Shown here: in pieces, positions 6,198-10,978 of the stretch
How positions within the stretch are numbered: position 1 is the stretch's first letter
Layout: each line of letters starts with the position of its first letter
Assembly (NCBI GenBank): GCA_947489925.1
Contig: CANLFK010000072.1
Coordinates: forward strand, 1-10,978
Length of the DNA: 10,978 bases
Direction: 5' to 3'
From: Candidatus Caenarcanales bacterium
GTDB lineage: Bacteria > Cyanobacteriota > Vampirovibrionia > Caenarcaniphilales > Caenarcanaceae
Translations under genes and position numbers: made by a program
Notes under the pieces: generated by a model
Told to the model about the DNA's origin: nothing
Databases searched by the model: none
Seen by the model: only the letters and a program-made list of their open reading frames with translations

Positions 6198-7364
6198 TTA
6201 ACAAATTTCAAAAACAGCACCAAAAAGCGTTAAACCAGGTCCAAAAGCATAACTAATTATTTTTGTGCCAATTGAGTAATTTTTATTTAATATTTCTTGC
6301 CAAACATGAGGCAAAGTGGCAGAAGACATATTCCCTCTTTCAAACAAAACTTTTTTAGTTTCACTAATTTGGCTTTCGGTCAGGTTTAAAGCTTCCTTAA
6401 CCGAATCAATAATTTTAGTACCTCCGGGGTGAATAGCAAAAATAGCTTTTTCGATTTCATTTTTATTTAAATTGGCTTTATTAAATAATTCATCTGAAAA
6501 TTTGTTTAATTCAAGTTTTATTTTAATTGGTACTTCCCGAGACAAATTCATTTGCATTCCCCAAGGAGCAGAAATCCAGCTCATATCTGATTGTGAATTT
6601 GAAATAATTTTTTCATGCAAAGCCATAATTTTCAAATTCAAACCAGTTTTTTGCTTTTGATTAGAAGCTGTATATTTAATATGTCCATCAGCAAATAAAG
6701 TTTGCACAATCATTTGTTCGGGCGTATGAGCAAGCGGATTCATATGCAAGCCACACATTTCATTATGTACAATATCAACCGTAAATTGATTATTATTGGT
6801 CATAATTTCAGATAAAACCAAGCTTTTTGCTAATCTGATGGCTGGCAGAGACGCATAACAACCCATATGATAAGCATTTGTTATATCAGTTTGTTTTTGC
6901 CAATTTTCATGCGATACTATTTGTTGAGCCGCACTGGGAGAAATATATCCAGTACAAGTTGCATGAATTAAATGATCTGGTTTATTTTGATTTGTTTTAT
7001 TAATATTATAAATTTGCTCAAATACCTGATATGCTCGCTTGCCAAAATAAATAGCTCTCTCATTGATATTAGCTCCATTTGGCTTTAACTCATTAATTGA
7101 GTAAATTATATTATTTTCAAATGTTTCCGCACAAATATCATCACATTCAAAGTATCTTTGCGAAATATAAGCTGATTTCACGCCATATCTTTCAAAAAGT
7201 TTTTTTATTAATTCTGAATCTATATTTTTCGGATTTTGCTTTTCAGCCAGTTGATGACATTCAATAATCCAATTTAATAATTTATCTTGCGAAACACAAT
7301 TTTTGGGCTTAATACTCTCAAATTGATTTAAAAAACAGCTAGAATTTGAAAATTTAGTCTCCAT
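6198..7364 (-). CDS. Type III polyketide synthase (chalcone synthase-like)
   Basis: This 388-residue enzyme has the thiolase fold of type III polyketide synthases, which condense malonyl-CoA units onto an acyl-CoA starter as free-standing homodimers. The catalytic triad is visible: Cys169 in YHMGCYASLPAIRLAKSL, His312 in AIHPGGTKIID and Asn345 in RGNMSSATLP. HLIHATCTGYISPSAAQ (131-147) and the glycine-rich C-terminal SYAFGPGLTLFGAVFE match the family, and the length is normal. The motifs place it in a bacterial branch rather than with plant chalcone synthases. Bacterial members make alkylresorcinols, alkylpyrones or polyketide quinones; the starter and product cannot be read here, and no tailoring oxidase or methyltransferase gene is adjacent. 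A GGGAG site lies seven bases before the ATG. The gene stands 85 bases downstream of folP. Confidence 0.92.
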   Translation of the reverse strand: METKFSNSSCFLNQFESIKPKNCVSQDKLLNWIIECHQLAEKQNPKNIDSELIKKLFERYGVKSAYISQRYFECDDICAETFENNIIYSINELKPNGANINERAIYFGKRAYQVFEQIYNINKTNQNKPDHLIHATCTGYISPSAAQQIVSHENWQKQTDITNAYHMGCYASLPAIRLAKSLVLSEIMTNNNQFTVDIVHNEMCGLHMNPLAHTPEQMIVQTLFADGHIKYTASNQKQKTGLNLKIMALHEKIISNSQSDMSWISAPWGMQMNLSREVPIKIKLELNKFSDELFNKANLNKNEIEKAIFAIHPGGTKIIDSVKEALNLTESQISETKKVLFERGNMSSATLPHVWQEILNKNYSIGTKIISYAFGPGLTLFGAVFEIC

Positions 7365-7371
7365 CTTTGTT

Positions 7372-7376
7372 CTCCC
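7372..7376 (-). promoter_or_regulatory. Ribosome-binding site of the type III polyketide synthase
   Basis: GGGAG on the minus strand, seven bases before the ATG at 7362-7364. It is the strongest Shine-Dalgarno sequence in the window and fixes the start codon. Confidence 0.7.
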
Positions 7377-7390
7377 TTATAAATCAGTGT

Positions 7391-7406
7391 AACTAAAAAT
7401 ATAGTT
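7391..7406. other. Small inverted repeat upstream of the polyketide synthase
   Basis: AACTA and TAGTT form 5-base arms around a 6-base AT loop in the 85-base folP-to-polyketide-synthase spacer. It could be an operator half-site pair or chance in AT-rich DNA. No convincing promoter boxes were found nearby. Confidence 0.2.
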
Positions 7407-7449
7407 TTAAGCCCTTTTTTACCAGACGACAGACAAAATAAATTTATTA

Positions 7450-8262
7450 TTATCCAAGCCCTAAAGCTTTTAAAGGTTTATAAATATTAATATCATGGCA
7501 ACGAATAATATTAGCCCCATAAAAAGCCGCCCATGAACTTATTACCAAACTTGCCCAATCCAAACTTTGATCTTCAATTTCCAATTTTGTTTCTGTCCAC
7601 AACTCTTTTACAAAACGCTTGCGAGAAGGCCCAAGCAAAATCCTTAAATTAAAATATTTTTTGAATTGACCTAAATTTTTAATTAAAAACAAATTTTCTT
7701 CTAGTCCTTTTCCAAAGCCTAAGCCTAAGTCCAAAATAATTTGATTTCGGGGAAAATTAATACTCTCTAATTTGTCCAAGCAATTTTCAAAAAATATAAT
7801 TATTTCAGACAAACTATTTTCTTTATCAAAAGCAAAATTATCTCTGGAAGCTGGAATTCCTCGATTATGATTGATAATAATTTCACAATTAGGGAATTCC
7901 CTTAAAACTTCAAGCATCAAATTATCTTTTAAACCACTAACATCATTAATAATTTGTACTAAATTTTCCCTTAGAGCTCTCTGTGCAATGATTCCTTTAT
8001 AAGTATCTAGTGAAATTTTTGTTTTTAATTTTAATTTATTAATTTCTTTTAAAAATTTTTCTAATCTTTGCCATTCAGTTTCTTGATCAATTAATACTGC
8101 ACTAGGACGGCTAGACTCAGCACCAATATCAATAATATCAGCTCCACTTTCAGACAAATAAATAAATTGTTTTAATGCTTCATTCAGTTCTAAATACTTT
8201 CCACCATCCGAAAAAGAATCTGGCGTAATATTTAAAATCCCCATTAATTGTAATGAATTCAT
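7450..8262 (-). CDS. folP: Dihydropteroate synthase
   Basis: This 270-residue cytoplasmic enzyme joins p-aminobenzoate to dihydropterin pyrophosphate to give dihydropteroate in folate synthesis. Family motifs appear in order: LMGILNITPDSFSDGG (6-21), DIIDIGAESSRPSA (42-55), SLDTYK (84-89), IINDVSG (104-110), ILDLGLGFGK (176-185), LGPSRKRF (210-217) and IIRCHDI (252-258). Expected ligand residues Asn11, Asp86, Asn106, Asp178, Lys215, Arg254 and His256 are present, so it should be active. Two loops deviate slightly: ESSRPSA where ESTRPGA is usual, and INHNRGIP where most have a Met-His-Met-type sequence. The ATG is seven bases after the rimO stop codon without a clear Shine-Dalgarno sequence, which suggests coupling to rimO. 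Other folate genes are not in the window. Confidence 0.95.
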   Translation of the reverse strand: MNSLQLMGILNITPDSFSDGGKYLELNEALKQFIYLSESGADIIDIGAESSRPSAVLIDQETEWQRLEKFLKEINKLKLKTKISLDTYKGIIAQRALRENLVQIINDVSGLKDNLMLEVLREFPNCEIIINHNRGIPASRDNFAFDKENSLSEIIIFFENCLDKLESINFPRNQIILDLGLGFGKGLEENLFLIKNLGQFKKYFNLRILLGPSRKRFVKELWTETKLEIEDQSLDWASLVISSWAAFYGANIIRCHDINIYKPLKALGLG

Positions 8263-8269
8263 TTTAAGC

Positions 8270-9616
8270 TTAAGCTAATGAATCTGTTTGTACAATTTGT
8301 CCGATTAAGTCATGCGTTGAAGCATTTATAATTTTCACTTTTACTAATTCACCTAATAATGAATCATCTAAACTTTCTGAGTCTTGAGTTTGAATAATAA
8401 CTTGTCCGTCTATTTCAGGTGCATCACGAAAAGTTCTTCCAATTAAATTATTTTCTATTTTCTTTTCGATTAAAACTATTTGCTCTGAGCCAATTAAAGC
8501 TTTATTTTTAGCCAAAGAAATTTTTTCTTGTAATTTTAATAATTCTTTTTGACGGGCTTTTTTTACTTTGTCAGAAATTTGATTCTCTAAAGTTGCTCCG
8601 TGAGTCGTGTCTTCGGGTGAATAAGTGAAAATTCCAACTCGGTCAAATTTTTCGGTTTTAATAAAATTCAATAAATGTTCAAATTCTTCTTCTGTTTCAC
8701 CGGGGAAACCAGTTATAAAAGTAGTTCTCAAAGCAATATTTGGTATAAATTCTCTAATTCGATCAATAGTAGCTTTTCCACTTAAAGGTCTTTTCATACG
8801 CTTTAAAGTGTCTGGGTGAGAATGTTGTAGCGGAATATCAATATATTTGAGTAAAGATTGATGTTTTTTTATGGTTTCAAGCATTTCATCAGTAATTTCA
8901 CCCGGATATGAATACATAAGTCTAATCCAAGCAATATCAGTTTTAGTCGCAATTTCATCTAGCAAAGAGGCTAATTTCCACTGACCTTTATAAATATCAA
9001 TTCCATATGCGGTTGAATCTTGACTAACTAAAATCACCTCTTTTGTGCCATCTTCAGCCAAACTTTTAACTTCTTCAACAATATCTTCAATTGGTCGGCT
9101 TTTCAAATTGCCACGCAAGCTAGGAATTATACAAAATGAACAACGATGATTACAGCCTTCTGAAATTTTTACATATGCACTTACACCGCCAGATAAGCGA
9201 ATACGAGGAATTTTTTTATTGGCAATATAACCTTTATTTTCGCTAAAAAAGCTTTTTGGTTTGTCATTATGTGAAACCCAATGAACAGCATTAACAATTT
9301 CTTCAATGTCTGCCGTGCCTAAAACCGCTTTCACCTGCGGAAATTCATTAAATAAGTCTTCTTTGTAGCGTTGAGCCAAGCAACCAGTTACAATTAATTT
9401 TTTGTTTTTGTCGCCCAATTCAATTAAAGAATCCAAGCTTTGATTAGTTGATTCAGCAATAAAAGTACAAGTGTTTACAATACAAATATCAGCCTGAGAC
9501 GGGGAAGTTGTAATTTGATAACCAGTTGAATGCAAAAGCCCAAGCATATTTTCGGAATCAGCTAAGTTTTTGGCACAACCTAAAGTGGTAAGACTGACTT
9601 TTTGAGCTTGAGACAT
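8270..9616 (-). CDS. rimO: Ribosomal protein S12 methylthiotransferase RimO
   Basis: This 448-residue radical-SAM methylthiotransferase adds a methylthio group to the beta-carbon of a conserved aspartate in ribosomal protein S12, using two iron-sulfur clusters. The N-terminal UPF0004 domain holds the three cluster cysteines Cys14 (LGCAKNLADSE), Cys50 (VNTCTF) and Cys79 (VTGCLAQRY). The radical-SAM domain has EGCNHRCSFCIIPSLRG with Cys155, Cys159 and Cys162. VSQDSTAYGID and RLMYSYPGEI (Tyr-Pro after the strand) are typical of RimO rather than MiaB. The C-terminal part, from about residue 377, is a TRAM domain. The length is standard and all cysteines are intact. A perfect -10 box, TATAAT, lies just upstream. 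folP follows after 7 bases, so the two are probably co-transcribed. Confidence 0.96.
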   Translation of the reverse strand: MSQAQKVSLTTLGCAKNLADSENMLGLLHSTGYQITTSPSQADICIVNTCTFIAESTNQSLDSLIELGDKNKKLIVTGCLAQRYKEDLFNEFPQVKAVLGTADIEEIVNAVHWVSHNDKPKSFFSENKGYIANKKIPRIRLSGGVSAYVKISEGCNHRCSFCIIPSLRGNLKSRPIEDIVEEVKSLAEDGTKEVILVSQDSTAYGIDIYKGQWKLASLLDEIATKTDIAWIRLMYSYPGEITDEMLETIKKHQSLLKYIDIPLQHSHPDTLKRMKRPLSGKATIDRIREFIPNIALRTTFITGFPGETEEEFEHLLNFIKTEKFDRVGIFTYSPEDTTHGATLENQISDKVKKARQKELLKLQEKISLAKNKALIGSEQIVLIEKKIENNLIGRTFRDAPEIDGQVIIQTQDSESLDDSLLGELVKVKIINASTHDLIGQIVQTDSLA

Positions 9617-9643
9617 TATTATTTTTTTTATTAATTTGTATTT

Positions 9644-9649
9644 ATTATA
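9644..9649 (-). promoter_or_regulatory. Candidate -10 box for rimO-folP
   Basis: TATAAT on the minus strand, a perfect consensus -10 hexamer. Transcription would start about 20 bases before the rimO ATG at 9616. No good -35 hexamer is seen 16-18 bases upstream (GGCAAA is at the expected place), so this is a partial promoter match in AT-rich DNA. Confidence 0.35.
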
Positions 9650-9697
9650 AACTTTGTTTTTATTTCTTTGCCCTAAATAAGACTTTAATTTTCTATA

Positions 9698-10978
9698 TTA
9701 ATTTATTTCCTCGTCCAAAATACTTTTTTGTTTAGTTTTATAATCATCAATAACAGCTTGTTTTAAAACTACTCCCGCCAAAACATTATCAATTCTTAAT
9801 TCTTGCATTACTACTTCTTCAATTGTTACTATTTGTATCTTTGGATAATCACTTTTATTATACGGATTATTCCAAGTTCCATATTCGTCTGCTCTTTGTC
9901 TAGCTCCTTTACTTGGTTCATTTAAACATATTAATATTCCCATATCTGCTTTATTTCTTTCTACTGTTCCAGCTAATTGATCTATGTATGCAGGGTTAAT
10001 AGTTTTATCACTTTTTACCGAAAATATTACAGTACCTAAATCAGTTAAGCTAGTTTTAGGAAATCTTGAAATACCATCAATTCCACCATCTCCGCCTTTT
10101 TTATCATTAATCATGGCTCTATTATTTGAGTATGTTAGTACTGCCCATTTTTCAAATTCCTTACGAACTCTATCATCTTCTTTATGAGCCAATGCTTTAG
10201 CGGCTTCCATATCTTTTGGTATACCAAAAACCTGAATAGTATTATTCTCTGTATTCTCTTTTGAAACTGGAAGTTTAGAATCATTAATATTAATTTTAAC
10301 ACTCTCTTTGCCAAAGCTGTCTTCTAGTCTTTTTATAATTAGAGAAATACTTTGATAAGTAATATCAATTCCAATCCAATTACGGTTTAATTTTTGGCTT
10401 GCATGAACAGTAGTACCACAACCGCAATAAGCATCAAGTACAGTATCGCCTTCATTACTACTAGCTAAAATAATTCGCTCTAATAATGCTAATGGTTTTT
10501 GTGTTGGATAGCCTAAATGCTCACCTCTTGGCATTTGTCCACCAGATTTAATATCAGTCCACCAAGAAGGAGGAAGTTTGCCTTTTTGAAATTCCTGTAA
10601 TTCATTTTCATTTCTGCCTTGTGATTTTTCGGCATAAATTCCAGCTTTACCTTCAGAATACTTTCTTCTTTTAATAAAACCTTCACTATAAGGTACTCTG
10701 ACATTATCTGAATTAAATATAAAAATATCACTTTTAGTATAACGAAAAATCGTATCATGTTTTTTAGGAAAATCTTTTTTTGCCGCACTCGGCCCTATAT
10801 AACCCCAAATAATTTCATTCCTAAAATCTCCGCCTCGTGAAGTAAAAATAGCATCACAAAGTAATTTCAAGTAATGACTAGCAGTCGGATCGCAGTGCAA
10901 ATAAAAACTACCACTTGGTTTTAGTACTCTCCACATTTCATTTATTCTCAGAGTCATACTTGTTAAATAAGCTAAAAG
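9698..10978 (-). CDS. DNA methyltransferase fused to a PD-(D/E)XK-like nuclease module (5' end cut by window)
   Basis: The reading frame stays open to the right edge (LLAYLTS precedes the first Met at 10957), so the N-terminus, with the expected DPPY-type catalytic motif, lies outside. Numbering below is from that Met. VLKPSGSFYLHCDPTASHYL (11-30) is typical of beta-class N6-adenine or N4-cytosine methyltransferases. A probable target-recognition region (about 45-140) follows, then GYPTQKPLALLERI (149-162) and the SAM-binding motif I, VLDAYCGCGTT (173-183). Residues 260-385 resemble the nuclease-like module often appended to such enzymes: GGDGGIDG (288-295), FSVKS (312-316), VERNKADMGILICLNEPSKG (332-351) and YPKIQIVTIEEV (371-382). 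Asp294 and the S-V-K would fill the D...(E/Q/S)-x-K positions. It is probably a one-protein restriction-modification enzyme; its target site is unknown. An 81-base gap separates it from rimO. Confidence 0.9.
   Translation of the reverse strand, partial: LLAYLTSMTLRINEMWRVLKPSGSFYLHCDPTASHYLKLLCDAIFTSRGGDFRNEIIWGYIGPSAAKKDFPKKHDTIFRYTKSDIFIFNSDNVRVPYSEGFIKRRKYSEGKAGIYAEKSQGRNENELQEFQKGKLPPSWWTDIKSGGQMPRGEHLGYPTQKPLALLERIILASSNEGDTVLDAYCGCGTTVHASQKLNRNWIGIDITYQSISLIIKRLEDSFGKESVKININDSKLPVSKENTENNTIQVFGIPKDMEAAKALAHKEDDRVRKEFEKWAVLTYSNNRAMINDKKGGDGGIDGISRFPKTSLTDLGTVIFSVKSDKTINPAYIDQLAGTVERNKADMGILICLNEPSKGARQRADEYGTWNNPYNKSDYPKIQIVTIEEVVMQELRIDNVLAGVVLKQAVIDDYKTKQKSILDEEIN

Noticed and set aside
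7365..7449. Riboswitch or structured leader before the polyketide synthase
   Set aside because: The only pairing seen is a 5-base stem at 7391-7406, and there is no known riboswitch core. The repeated CAGAC pair (7433 region) is too short to mean anything.
10513..10788. Minus-strand 91-codon frame inside the methyltransferase gene
   Set aside because: It is a shifted frame of the methyltransferase, whose own frame carries clear motifs across the whole interval. There is no sign of a frameshift.
1..10978. CRISPR array, tRNA, rRNA or insertion sequence
   Set aside because: I looked for regular short repeats, cloverleaf-like segments, transposase motifs and terminal inverted repeats and saw none. 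The only sizeable repeats are the paired DUF3137 gene ends.

Overview
The window is very AT-rich and every supportable gene lies on the minus strand, so transcription runs from high to low coordinates. The genes look bacterial. Ribosome-binding sites are patchy: lemA and the type III polyketide synthase have clear GGAG-type sites, and several other genes have none. The small antitoxin ends in a pattern (F-x-S-x-x-E-A-x-x-F-V-x-x-x-R-x-x-W) that I associate with short antitoxin-like proteins of Cyanobacteria. A non-photosynthetic relative of Cyanobacteria (Melainabacteria-type) or another AT-rich candidate lineage is therefore plausible, but the taxonomy is a weak inference.

In order of transcription, the right edge (9698-10978) holds a DNA methyltransferase cut by the window end and fused to a C-terminal PD-(D/E)XK-like nuclease module. 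It looks like a single-chain restriction-modification protein. Next come rimO (S12 methylthiotransferase) and folP (dihydropteroate synthase), 7 bases apart. They are followed by a type III polyketide synthase with an intact Cys-His-Asn triad, and then a protein with one membrane segment and a C-terminal GNAT-like acetyltransferase fold.

After a 111-base spacer holding a possible promoter and short inverted repeats, a tight four-gene set runs from 4472 to 1740: an unrecognised helical protein, a tentative Tim44-like protein, LemA, and a DUF3137 membrane protein, with gaps of 22, 18 and 11 bases. LemA and DUF3137 are known genomic neighbours, so this is probably an envelope-associated unit of unknown function. 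A PIN-domain toxin and its antitoxin (1055-1701) follow with their own likely promoter, and then a second DUF3137 paralogue (44-1027).

The most unusual structure is the pair of DUF3137 genes around the toxin-antitoxin module. Their 5' and 3' ends are almost identical at DNA level, including a 52-base perfect match, while the middle of the proteins has diverged strongly. The near-identical ends are direct repeats that could excise the toxin-antitoxin module or homogenise the genes by conversion. I see no tRNA, rRNA, CRISPR array or insertion sequence.
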